Below are positions 35,158 to 46,469 of a stretch of DNA of 64,000 nt, piece after piece. Source of the stretch: Stratiolaelaps scimitus (lineage: Eukaryota; Arthropoda; Arachnida; Mesostigmata; Laelapidae). A program made the translations under genes and the position numbers. Where the stretch lies: NCBI GenBank assembly GCA_019614645.1, contig JABWDB010000021.1, positions 1,426,001-1,490,000 of the forward strand, in the 5' to 3' direction. Each line of letters opens with the position of its first letter. The stretch's first letter is position 1. The notes under the pieces are model-generated. The model did not search any database. It was not told the origin of the DNA and saw nothing but the letters and a program-made list of their open reading frames with translations.

Positions 35158-38100
35158 CTACCAAGGAAGTCTATTGCGAAATGGGTTACCTTTCAACTGA
35201 CCCTGATTTGTATTCCATCGGAATTTTTGTTCGTGTATTGACTATAGCTGATAAACATGCTTGTTGAAGGACCTATTCAATTTTCCGAGTGTATCTCATG
35301 ATGAGTGGCCTCCTTTCGCATATTATCCATGCCTAAGTGCAGATTTGAGAAATTGTCTGTCTCCAATGTTCATTGATTTGGGAAGACATTCCAACACAAA
35401 TAAGTAAACATCTAGTTATACTGTCACCTGGAGAGCCCCAGGATGATGGCGCAATTATTACCCTATAATTACAATGAATGAATAATGGGTAATTGCCTCT
35501 CATTTTACTCGCGGACTCATTAGCGGTAGTCTGCCACGAATTGATGTCCCGGGACATCGAGAGCACAGCCGGTGGAGGTTCTCACCAAATGGCTCCATCA
35601 GCTCTGGCCAGCAAGAAGTGACTGTCGTATTTAAAATGATCTGAAAGAACGCCGACTGAATGAACGCAAATATAAAACTGAATATGAATCGCAATTCAGT
35701 GAATGCATCCTCTAAGAATATGACACCACGAGCGGATGATCAGTGAAGCCGTCAAACACACAGAAAAGGACAGGTGTTTTCGGTGAACTCACCGATAAAA
35801 GTGGATTTTTCCAGTGGAAATGCGTAGACAAGGACTAACGGTCCACGTGATTGCTTACCATGAGTTATAGGAATTACTGGAACATTATGGTTCATTTTGA
35901 TGTCATTCTACTCACGGATGAACCTATTTTAATGGCTTCAAGTGAATGAAGTTACGGGCTAAGCTGAGTAGCTCGTTGTCTTTATATATGGATATATGAC
36001 ATATACACCTACATATCAACAGCTTTTGCTCATCTGCGGTTATCTGATTTCTCACATGCTCCACCCTCTGTGTTAGACTGTCCTTTCATATAATACTTGA
36101 CTGACGAACGCATAGCGACCAAACCTCGTGTGGTTAAACATCGTTGAAGTGTGTTTTGTTGTCACCCTACGCAGATGTACTACTGTCGAACTACCGGAAG
36201 TGGTCTCCACTAATTGAGCCACAGTTGCTTTAGTAATTCTAATTAGAGCCGTTGCGAAGCTCCAGTGCGAGTTTCCAATGTAACACATTTGTGAACAGTA
36301 TTGCAAATAGACGAAAACTACCCTTGATCAGTGATGCAAACAAAATACTGTATAAGGAGAAGACTGTCTGGATAGGCACGTGCACTGCGAGTACCTTCAT
36401 AAAGAATAGGGCACTTTCCCGGAGTAGGATAGGGCACTTCTCCTTGAGCTATCGTCGTGGTCAAGAAGCTAAGAAGAAAATGGTGGAGCGTTACCCCCCG
36501 TCCCGTCTATTTTTTCTTCTTCTTCTCTGACGTTCTCTGCACCTTTGCGAAGAAGAAAGTGTGATTACTTACCCAGCATGATGGCAGCACTTATACAGGG
36601 CCTATTCGATAGGAACGGTAGGTGCCTTACCGAATAGAGCCGCTTAGATGTGGTTACTCATGTTTGGGTCGTCATAAGAGGCTGTGCTCCAAGAGAAAAA
36701 GTTCCTGCCCATGCACGGCGGGACCCCCAAAGGTAACTCTCTCTCTCTCCGTCTCTCTCGTAAGGGATGGTTGATGATGGTCGCTTACCTAGACAGGATG
36801 CCCGAAGGAAGAAAAGAAGAGGAATGCCGATAGATCGAAGGGCTGTGAGGCAACATCTTACAGCAAGTGGCCACATGCTAGCATTCAAGTATTTATACCC
36901 CGGGAGTGTCCCGGAAGCGATTAGCATCCCACCTATTTTCTTCCATCTCTCCTCTGTACTTGAACAGAATCAAGTTCGCTTTTGTTAGTCAATGCAACCT
37001 TTTGAGGTACGAGAGTGGCGAATATTGTATTGGGAAGTAAATTATTGCCCCCGTAACTGTTGTGGTCATTTTATACCAAATCGTGGTCGATGAAATGAAG
37101 GGGTGCATTGGCGAATCATGCAACAAATCACTAATAAAAGCAACTACTATTTTTCACTATTTACGAGCGTTACCATGATAGGAACGATACGCTAATTAAA
37201 ATGTGAGATAAAACACATCGATGGGTCGTATGCTCGGATTTAAGCCACGTCCCGAGTTCGAAAGTTGGTAGACAAGATTAGTGCAAGATTTTATTCCGTT
37301 CAAATAACTCCTCACACGAATGGGATCGAATTAATCAATAAACTAATAATAGATACGAGTCCACGCCTTAAACGCTGTTGTTGTTATTATCTAGAGAATG
37401 ACCGAAGTCCACAGGTCTAAAGCAGTTTTTGGCTTGTTTAGCTGTATTGGCTGCGTGACCATGCCGTGTTGCTTCGTGACTGACACAAAAAGGTGCTCAA
37501 GTATCAGTCATAGTGCAATCCCAAACAAGAATTTTATCTCTGGAAAAGGGTTTCTTGTTTTGTTTGGTTTGTCAAAACTACAATATGTTTGTGTTGTCAT
37601 CCTATATAGAGATACGAAGCTATAACCCTGAGGTGACAAAAAATCTAAATCTTCACGTGTTCCTCGTGAAATATAGGTATTTCGCCGTTGGTCCAGTAGG
37701 TGTGGCACCATGGTAATTACTCGGAGCCTCTTCTCTTGTTATTAGGAGGGTTGACCTCCGTTAGAGCGCTGTATATATAGCCGCCTCCAATAAATAAATA
37801 ATAGGATATAATCAGAATCAGATCGATCGGTTTTGCTTGCTCTACCTGCTCTACGCTCGATGTGTGTTTCATGGTCATGAGGCCGGTCAAGCCTAGACCG
37901 AACCCTTTAGCCTAACGCTTAAGCACACTAGAAGAGATCGTTTCAGATTTGCTTGATCAAGTAGACAAAGTAATTGTTTCCAATTGTTCCTGAAATTATT
38001 AAGTGGACAAATTAATACTTATTATCAAATTCGGCGTGTATAGTGAAAGTTTTAAGTTCAGTTATTCAGCCCGTTCTTTCGATTCAAAATTTCGAAGTGG

Positions 38101-38491
38101 ACGGTCCTGTGCGCTATCGTCAACTTCGCTATCCGCAACAACACCCCGTTGACAAGGTCTCTCATTTTATAATAGAAAAATACAGACAAATGAGTGACCA
38201 AGCCCTAATCCTGTCTATTTATTCCATACTAATAGCTTGTGCACAACGTATATACGGGTATAATGAGGCAATTGTAAGCTTCGTTTAGTCCAACCAAACC
38301 GTCAATGTAATCCTGTAGCATTCCTGTGCTGTGGCAATGATTATGTGAAAACACTTCCATGATTTGGTTGATTCATCTATACTCCATGAGTATCGTGCTT
38401 GTGCATTACTTCAGATCAGACAAAGCAGAAGACAAGGCTGACAAGACCGTGATAGACAGAGTGATGCCATACCGGCTAGTAACACAAAGAG
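35158..38491. other. Intergenic DNA, no confident gene
   Basis: Contains CT runs near 36737-36760, a bulged inverted repeat around 36600-36646, and short open frames such as 36767-36988 (Arg/Lys-rich start) that have no support. Confidence 0.45.
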
Positions 38492-38914
38492 ATGATGGCG
38501 GAAGTTACATTTTTTTCCGGAGGTCATCAGCATTTGTCATGCGCCCAACGAGGAAACCCTGGAGCAGGGACACCCCAGTGGGGAACTCTGAGGACCCGCT
38601 GTCCTCCAGCGAACGTCTTTATGCTTGCTCAGACTAAACGAAAACAGAGAAGAGTCCGTCACGGGAACACAGTGGCAACAAGAACGAACCGGATGACCCA
38701 GAGCAGAGGAAAGGCAAGGCCTAGGGCTGATGCGATGGAGCGACGACTCGACTTCGCTGTTTTCTTCAAGATGACAATTTCAGTTCAGCTCGTTCTGGCG
38801 CCGCTGGCTCTGCTGCGCGCGTTCGGTCTTGTTGGAAAAGGCGAATCATTCTTAGGGCCACCGTCACTCATGGGACAGGCGGCTCTTACGCACGCTACAC
38901 GAGGTCAAGCATAG
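38492..38914 (+). CDS. Unsupported but relatively long ATG ORF, 140 residues
   Basis: One of the longest ATG-initiated frames outside the two certain genes. It sits in a GC-richer patch; the first two-thirds are rich in Arg/Thr/Gly and the last third holds a hydrophobic segment (ISVQLVLAPLALLRAFGLV) that could be a membrane helix. There is no signal peptide at the start, no flanking splice signal, no poly(A) hexamer and no family resemblance. GC-rich composition alone can produce such a frame. Confidence 0.2.
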   Translation: MMAEVTFFSGGHQHLSCAQRGNPGAGTPQWGTLRTRCPPANVFMLAQTKRKQRRVRHGNTVATRTNRMTQSRGKARPRADAMERRLDFAVFFKMTISVQLVLAPLALLRAFGLVGKGESFLGPPSLMGQAALTHATRGQA

Positions 38915-41262
38915 ACGGACAGGAGCACAAAATAAAGCTCAAAGAACTGGCAACCGCAACAGTGTCATCGGCGGGGATCCCTAAACGGCACAATCAGGGT
39001 ACAAGAAAGGAATACTTAGGACGACGTGAGACGACGTTGGGATTCATTGAGACCGCATAGCTTCACTTCACTCTAGCTCTTGAGAGGCACTTTGCCTTGT
39101 CCCAACCAAATAGCCCAGCGGGAGGCCAGCCAGCCAGCCACTGAGTTTCACCGCGTGACAACCATGGGTTTCGCTGTTGGCTGCTTACTTGCTTGCTTGG
39201 TCGGGTGAATGAGCAGCTGGCCATGTTTAATGCCTGTCAACGTAGAGTCGTTTATTAGCGAGTGGAAACACCGCCGCAGTTAATACTCGTGTATGTATCC
39301 GCAGAATGTCTAAACGAAGTATTTCAAGCGCCTAGGGGATTCCAGAGTCATCTAGATAGAGTGAGATTCTATAAGCAATTTGTGAAACGGATTCCATACA
39401 TCGGTAATGCCCACATGCAATCGGGCTCACCTTTCTGAACAGTGCTGTAAAGCACTGTTAAAACCGGGCACACGTTTGATGTCGTTTTAGCGTCTGATGA
39501 AAACATTTGTAGTATAGCCAAATCAGTTAATCCGAGGCAAGCAGACCTCGAGGTGGTATTTACAGAAACTCTATGCTAAAGCACTGAGACTATTTGTTTC
39601 ACTACCCGCATCAGATTGTATATCGAAGGTACCGATGAAGAAAACACGCATGTAATCGATCGTACAATTTTTTGACCAAATTACTTGGTAAAGCTTGTGA
39701 TATGTTCGTGGCTTCGGCGTAGTGATTAAGATATGGAAGGCTGGCTATCTCACCTGTGACCGTAACACCTTAGTTTCACAGTTTAGAAAGATGTGGAGCA
39801 GTCCACATACAAATCCAAAGACACCTTTATTAAACAAAAGGGGTGGTACAAAAATGTTTAAAGAAATTGTATAGACATACGCCTTGAATTGGGAAATGCC
39901 TTTTAATTCTTGAAAAATACCTTCAACTTTAAAATCAGATGATGTTGCTCCTCTTGCTTCGCACTTCTTCTTTTCACTTAGAGGTACATGGTGACGTAGC
40001 GAGTAAGTGCATAGTGACAAAGTACCATTTAGACCAATTTTTTTGACAATGTCACAAATTTGTTTCAACAACCAAGGAATGCCCGAACGACAAGTTAATC
40101 AGGTCATTAACAGGTCATTGTCGTTTTCGGTGGCCGTTGTACGTGGTTATCATATCCGGCGACGACGACGCTACGCAACTTTGATGACGGAAGGCTTTCG
40201 TTGTTTGTATTGCTCCTCTGAGATGGCTAGGTAGGTGACTTCGTTCCCCAATCACCACATAGTCAGATCAAGCAAATGATGACAAAACATCAGGGAGGGG
40301 TTTCCGCCTGAGTACACTTACAAATGTGGTTTCGGGTGACTTTGGCGAACCAATACTCACACGGACTGACTCCAATGGAGTGTCGTCCCTGTGGTGCAGA
40401 TCATCAATATGAACTGCTTGCTAGCAATGTCAGCTCGAATTTGCTCACAATGGGGTATATCCGCCCACTATCGATTCAAAGGCAGAGTAAAAGAGTTAAT
40501 TGTTATGCCATTTTCTGATGAGAGGTATTGATTTCACCCATTGCGTTAACAATATAATATTATTATTACCTAATACACCGCAATGGGATCTGGAATTATT
40601 TTTTCTGGAATTATGAAATTATTAGCCTGCGGCACAATATTGACCACCGTTTGGTATAATATATATATGCTTCATCGTATTGCGACGAAGGGGTGTACGT
40701 GCCTAAATTCAGTTAGGAAAGAGACAGCTGGAAGGAGGCATGGGGAAGTGCAAAAACGCATAGATCAGCAGTGACCAGCCGCACACACAGACTCAGAAGT
40801 CACAAGATCAAACATTCACCCGGGCTAACGAATCTTTGGACAAACACAAAACGACAAGATAATGAACGGTATTGGCAGAGAAAATCCTCAGAGAACTTTC
40901 TGAGAGAAACGACCAAAGCAGCCAAATAGAAAAGGCAGTGTCAACTCATCGACGTATTTGGAATAAACCAGTTGATTACCCGTTGAACCTTCATTCATCG
41001 TTGGATAATACGCTTCGCTTATCGCTCTCTAGTAATAATTTATCGATAGGATTTTACAAAGCAACTTGGTCAAGCTCATATAACCAACTGAAATATAAAA
41101 ATTGGATTTGCATATAAAAGAACATGTTGTCTGACTTACGAGTAAAACTTACTATTGTCGACCAAATAATCGAGACAATTTGACTTATCTTTTGTCTCAA
41201 AAGACAGATCAACAAGGCTCCTCTATAAGGTGAAGCAATTGTGCAATATCATGAACCAAATG
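38915..41262. other. Intergenic DNA, no confident gene
   Basis: A tRNA-like D-arm string (GGCTTCGGCGTAGTG, about 39711) could be a diverged SINE head but has no B box. The ATG in ACAACCATGGGT (about 39163) opens only 14 hydrophobic codons before a stop. Confidence 0.4.
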
Positions 41263-41286
41263 CCTTATGAACAGCTGTTCATAAGG
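41263..41286. repeat. 24-bp perfect palindrome
   Basis: CCTTATGAACAG followed directly by its reverse complement, with no spacer and no mismatch. It is centred on the CAGCTG E-box core. It may be a dimeric protein-binding site or a relic of an inverted duplication. Confidence 0.8.
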
Positions 41287-41762
41287 AATTTTTTATGGAA
41301 ACAATAAGTTATGACAACTGGAAAAGCTAACCATCAAATTACATACCTTCAAAACAAAGTCGTGCCAAGCAAAACAAAGCAACCTGTTTTGTAATTCATC
41401 AATTTGGAAAGTTGCACAATCCTATTAGAGATAAACGAAACCTCGATAGGAAAGGTAATCTCCTTTGGTAACCCAACATTGGTTGGTCTCCCATAGGGTT
41501 GCGTAACTTTCCCAACGCCCTCCTTCGTGCAAAAACATAATGTAGTCGCCTGACCCCCTTCAATAATATTTGTTCTCACAGGTATAGATAATAGTTAACT
41601 GAGAAATACGCTTCTGCTTATTGCTTATTGCGCGATATGATAGCTGACCCGTGGACAACCTGCGGGAACCACAGCTGGCACGGGAAGGGGAAGACCTTAG
41701 TCCTAAAGTGGTTTGGTAGCCAAAAAAATTTCCCCAATGAAGGTTCTTGCCGCCGTTGGCAG

Positions 41763-41888
41763 AAGCTGTTAGTGAGCAGCAGCACCAGACGAAGCAGCAC
41801 AGACAGTTTGCCCGAGGGTGACAACTACTGTTACTACAACAAGCGAAATAGTAGTAGCAGCAGCAGTATGAGTGACGATCGGGAGTAA
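41763..41888 (+). CDS. Candidate terminal coding exon, Ser-rich C-terminus
   Basis: After the acceptor TTCTTGCCGCCGTTGGCAG the frame reads KLLVSSSTRRSSTDS and then an acidic/Tyr patch, a run of six Ser and a charged end (SDDRE) before a TAA at 41886-41888. The composition is typical of a phosphorylated protein tail (RRSS is a basophilic-kinase-like site). The same frame is open upstream to 41628 but becomes less protein-like there. No upstream exon identified. Opposite-strand frames over the same bases are Cys-rich shadows. Confidence 0.35.
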   Translation, partial: KLLVSSSTRRSSTDSLPEGDNYCYYNKRNSSSSSSMSDDRE

Positions 41889-44619
41889 TGGCAAACTTTA
41901 TACAACGCCAATGGGAGCCCGACATTGTTGTCTTTTGCATTGGCGTCTTTGTCCCCCGTGATGGATCTAGACAGTAACGTCGGTAGCTTTTACCTCACAG
42001 CTATGGATAGATGAATAGAACGAATGGATATATACCGCAGATCCAAGTTCTGCCGTGGTCTCAGGTGTGGAGCTGTGGCTTTTTCACCCTGACATTTTGC
42101 CTGATAATCCCTAAGTCTCAGCCATAGCTGGCTGTTTGGCCTATATTTTGTTAAATAGGACCTTATCTAAGGCAGTAAGCGATATCACATAAAGTTCAGG
42201 ATCTGTAATTGTAAATGTGCGCAAAAGCCAATTTGTAAGCTGACTAGTTTTAAGGGCAACATCTGCAACGTGTTATGAATATTTTCGACTAGTTGATGTG
42301 ATCACTCCTAAGTCTCTGACAGCTTTTTGGGTTTTTAGATCGATGCTGCTATTGAATATTTTTGTTCCGAGTTCTCCATTTTTCGATTGTTGAGATAAAA
42401 ATCGACTGTTATAGACATATATTCCTTCTTATTAAATGTGTCACCGCGCAGAATTATATGCTTCTTCTAGTGTCACTCTTGCTTGGGAGATGGCGTCGCC
42501 ATCGTTCCGTAGCGTTATCGTATATTCGACTGGACCATCTAATCAGTGTCAACCCAGAGGGTTGATTTATACGGAGTCTCCTATCTCTCGTATTTGGCGC
42601 CATTACTACGTGTGAAACCCCTGGGATTCTCATCAGGATCATAAGAATCACTTCTCTGAGGGACTTTGAAGACCTTGCATATATGTACGTATGTGTGGGA
42701 TGGTAGGTTCATTATGCGACGTCCCAAAGAGAAAAAACAGACGTAGACTTTAGAATAGAGTAAATGCGAAGGTAGCCTTCTACGGGTCGCCCACACAACG
42801 GGTTTCGAGACATCGCGAGAACCGCTATATTCTAAGTGGCTGTGAAGAATGAACAAGAAGATAACAGGCTAACATAGAGCTCTACTACGCTCAAAAGGAA
42901 CGAGGTGTAGTCTGCTGAAGCGAATATACAGCGATGCCGTTAGCATAGCGGTTATCTACGTAGCTAGGTACGTATAGAGATGACAAATCTCCCTTGTTTC
43001 TTGAAGGAGAAAAGGCTGTATACCTCGTCACTTCAGAACCGGAAATGCTGACCACCGGGTGAATTTGTGGTAAGAGACCAGATACCATCATTGACAGACT
43101 CCTCTAACTCTACATAATGTGAACGTATACCCCAAGTTTAAAAGACTGTAACTAAATTTAACATCTAATAATTGTTTTTTGTATTATGGAGTGCGAAATA
43201 CGTTTATGAACGTGAAAATCGAATGTGTAACTGCTATTCCGATAATCACTAAAGGCCCGCATTGCTGCGTTTGTATATTATAGAATTTAAGTAAATTTCG
43301 ACAAATTTCCAGTTTTTTAGAACGTCTACATTTTTACCATAGTAAGAACATTTTGTTGTTACTTGCGAATCTGCCTAGCTCAGTTGAGTGGCGCACGATT
43401 ATAATTATTACGTAAATTATGTATCACTGCATATTTCGCTACGTACTCTATGCACTGTATACTTACTGTATGGATTATGTATGGATCTATGCAAGTATGA
43501 TACATGGTGTTTGTTTTTTTTTGTTATCTATGCAAGTTCATACCCCTCAATGTGATTACGCCACAAATAGTTAGGTATTTCCCTAATACAAAGGAAGTTG
43601 TTTGTGCAAAATCAACGACTCGTTTTTGCTATTGTCTAGGTAGCAAAAAAAAGACTTTCATTTGCAACTGGCCACCAGCCCTTCTCGCATCAGGCTTTTT
43701 CCCATTTACTTTCTTTTAAACGTTTCACTTCATCTTCGCGTAACTAAATCGTTGTCTGGCCTACGGCTCAGAGAGGTGAAGCGTTCTGCAGCATGAACAC
43801 CTGCCTACGGTACAATGGGTTTAGTTCTTGTGGGAAATGTTCTCATATTTCTCACGTTTCCCTCATGAATTGAATGCGCACAATGGTGTATAACGCCATC
43901 CGCCCGTCCAACCACAGATGAAACTTATACTCCGTACTTCTAATTAATTCCGCTTCTCGTTCTACTTTCCAGTTCGTAGCACCTCACAATCGTGTCACAG
44001 GGAAACCAACCGTGCTATACTCTGCAAGCGTCGCGTATCTGTCTGAATATCTATTACCCCACGTCATTATTCGTTTTTTCTCTGTACCCGTGTGGCGCGC
44101 GGGTTCTTATTTTTGGAGATTCAAGCTATCGCTACCAATATGAACGGCAGTTGTAGTTCAGGAGCTTGCGAGGTCTTCACGGGTATCAACTAGAGACGTA
44201 TAATTCCAAGGCGGATTCCAAGAAGACCTCAAGAACTATTTGTACCGTTTGCTCTGCAATTTTACGACAAAACAAGAGCCATGAGGACTCGTTTCAGAAA
44301 CAATACTAAGTCCGAAAGCTTTGGCAGGGTTTCCTTAGCGACGACGGAAGGAAGTATCCACATACGTCGCGTGGAAGTTAAACACAACACTTTTAGTGGC
44401 AAAATCCGTCTGTAGAAATATGGCAGACGGCTGTGGATCGTGGCGATGTTCAAAGTGTGACTGACTGAAGAGAAAGAGCATACACAGCAACCAGACAAGG
44501 AAATTAAGTTTGAGTTCGAGATAAAAACGGAAAACGGCTATGTTTGTACGTATCTAGTCGTTCAGTTGCTTCGTGCTCCTTATGCAGTTGCTTACTATCG
44601 TCAGAAGAAAAGGAAATAC
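41889..44619. other. Intergenic DNA, no gene seen
   Basis: AT-rich with no credible exon. Might begin with a 3' UTR if the preceding exon is real. Confidence 0.5.
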
Positions 44620-44661
44620 GAGAGAGAGAGGGAAAGAGGAGCGAGAGAGTGAGAGAGAGAC
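44620..44661. repeat. GA-rich microsatellite
   Basis: Interrupted GA dinucleotide repeat. GAGA tracts are often found near arthropod promoters; that link is not shown here. Confidence 0.85.
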
Positions 44662-44738
44662 CTCTCTGGTAACTCTCTGCTTGAGAAGAAGCTTGGTCTT
44701 AGCTCTGACTCAGCGTTCCTTTACCTTCCGAATTGCAG

Positions 44739-44984
44739 AAGCTCTCTCGCTCAGAGGATACTTGCGCTACGCACCAGGTTCCGGTTCGGGCCGCATGTTA
44801 CCGGGCTTTTGCATCTCCAACTGCCCTCCGTTGCCGCACCCTGTACCACACCAGGGCAGGGCTCATCTGGCCTGTGCAGGCCAAACAAGAGTCCACCTGC
44901 GATGGTCAGGCAGGCTCTTCTTCTACTCCTTCTATTCCTCCTTCTGAAAGTACTTCTCGTCTTTCCTCATCAACGCATACATAA
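44739..44984 (+). CDS. Candidate exon with good acceptor, Ser/Thr-rich end
   Basis: Preceded by TTTACCTTCCGAATTGCAG. The phase-0 frame gives 81 codons to a TAA at 44982-44984, with Cys and Arg scattered in the first part and a Ser/Thr/Pro-rich tail (SSSTPSIPPSESTSR). All three plus frames stay open across this GC-rich patch, so the frame choice is uncertain. The region overlaps the possible secreted ORF at 44902-45102. Confidence 0.25.
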   Translation, partial: KLSRSEDTCATHQVPVRAACYRAFASPTALRCRTLYHTRAGLIWPVQAKQESTCDGQAGSSSTPSIPPSESTSRLSSSTHT

Positions 44985-45102
44985 CAAGCGTCATGTCCGG
45001 ATATCTCACGCTACACGGCTATCCAGTTCTCCGACCGGCGGGAAACGAGTGTCTTTACAGGACAGGCGAATAATTCGACTTTGTTTGTTTTGTTTGCGAT
45101 AA
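44902..45102 (+). CDS. Candidate 66-residue secreted peptide precursor-like ORF
   Basis: ATG-to-TAA ORF beginning MVRQALLLLLLFLLLK, which looks like a signal peptide, followed by a basic region with a KR, a GGKR (possible amidation plus dibasic cleavage) and an RR. This arrangement recalls neuropeptide precursors, but the would-be peptides match none I know. The Leu run comes from a pyrimidine-rich stretch that could instead be a splice tract or a Ser-rich frame. Speculative. Confidence 0.15.
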   Translation: MVRQALLLLLLFLLLKVLLVFPHQRIHNKRHVRISHATRLSSSPTGGKRVSLQDRRIIRLCLFCLR

Positions 45103-46315
45103 AAAAAAAAACGTGCTACGTTCTTTGTAGCAAAGTGATCTGCGTTTGCTACTATTCAATAAATCAGTACAATGTTTATTAGCTTCGACATGAGGTGAAC
45201 CAAACCATAGATCTTTGTGCTCGATCTATTCTAATACTAAGATAGGAGAGAGTCAAGTGCCGATGGAGTGGATGGTGACACCGAATCTTTACAAAGAAAC
45301 CCTTAAAGAACTAAGGCTGGCACGGTGGCGCTCCAGTGGTTGCTCTACCAATTAAATCTTAGCTCCGTATCAGCATCTTCACATCTTTAGATCACAATTT
45401 ATTGTTGCCTGTTCCCGAGGAAGAAACTCCAATTGGTTATTATTCCACAACGGTACATTAGCTTGTGCTGCCATATTAATCAGTAAAAAAGAAGCACATG
45501 CTATCTTGATGGTGCTTCGAAGCTTAAAATTTTCGGCGTATTAGTTTTAATTTGGCGCAGCTCTTCATCATTACATACAGGTCAATAGAGCTAATATCTT
45601 AGAACTGTTATCTCTTAGAACTGTCATCCATACGAATACTAAAACCAAAGCAGTCGAATATAATTGTTCTCTGAAAATGGCATCTTCTAATTTTGATGCT
45701 CGTGTAGCTTAGCAGAGACCTATAGGGTTTCAAGGTTGGAGGCATTTTATAAAACAATGTTTTAGGCCTATTATTATGTTATATTAAAACATTATATTTC
45801 TTTGTGACCCATACTAGCTTATCTTTTTTTAACGAGCTTATTATCTAAGTCAAGCTAGCAACACGTTTATAGATAGTCAAAGGCTATTGCTCATACGGCA
45901 TAACAGTATATATGCTCTATAGTCCAGAGTGCTGATAAAGAATATAAACTCACCGGCAGCGTTTACAAATCAGAATACTTTTATCCTGAACTCAGTTGCC
46001 AGTAAGTTGCAACTGAGTCAGGCAATGAGGCAAGTTGAGTTGTTTTTCCCTCAATATTTTCTGCAGATAGAAACCTTTCATGTAGATGCTGAATCACACC
46101 AAGATTGCAAGCTCCATTGAGCACGCACGGAGGGCGAGCACAAACTATAATAGTACTTTAGTGATGTCAGGTGACATTATGATATTTGTACTCACGCAGG
46201 TCTATGCTACTCTTAAAACTGGCGAGTGCACACATTCATATTTTCCATAAACAGAATTATAGCCTACAGTTCGGTATAATCATAAAAAGAATCATTCCAT
46301 TTGTTACCATTGTAG
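45103..46315. other. Intergenic DNA, no gene seen
   Basis: AT-rich. A GGCACGGTGGCGCTCCAGTG string at about 45319 resembles a tRNA D-arm or SINE head but has no B box. Confidence 0.5.
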
Positions 46316-46469
46316 TCCCTGGACCTGTGAGATACCGACTGTCTGAGCGGCTGCGTCGCGTTATCCTCTTGGATGTTCTTCTGAACTACATGGCGAACGG
46401 CACGGAGAGATATGGTAGAAACGGTGTCTTCTTTCTTTGCCTATGTTGGTCGACATCATATTCAGCATG
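46316..46469 (+). CDS. Candidate internal exon, about 51 codons
   Basis: Bounded by an acceptor (TTGTTACCATTGTAG) and a GTAAAT donor, phase 1 in and phase 2 out. The frame is coding-like: PGPVRYRLSERLRRV, then LLNYMANGTERYG and a hydrophobic, Cys-containing end (VFFLCLCW) that could begin a membrane helix. I do not recognise it. A further AG acceptor at about 46759 is followed by another protein-like stretch (RMVEHHEPELDSL), but the phases do not join, so no multi-exon model is offered. Confidence 0.3.

Noticed and set aside
36767..36988. ATG ORF with Arg/Lys-rich start
   Set aside because: Flanked by a CT microsatellite, composition drifts to non-coding, no signals.
39163..39207. Kozak-like ATG opening a hydrophobic signal-like start
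   Set aside because: Stops after 14 codons with no GT donor in frame.
41560..41940. 126-residue Cys-rich minus-strand ORF
   Set aside because: Shadow of the Ser-rich plus-strand exon candidate; Cys and Tyr come from reversed AGC/AGT codons.
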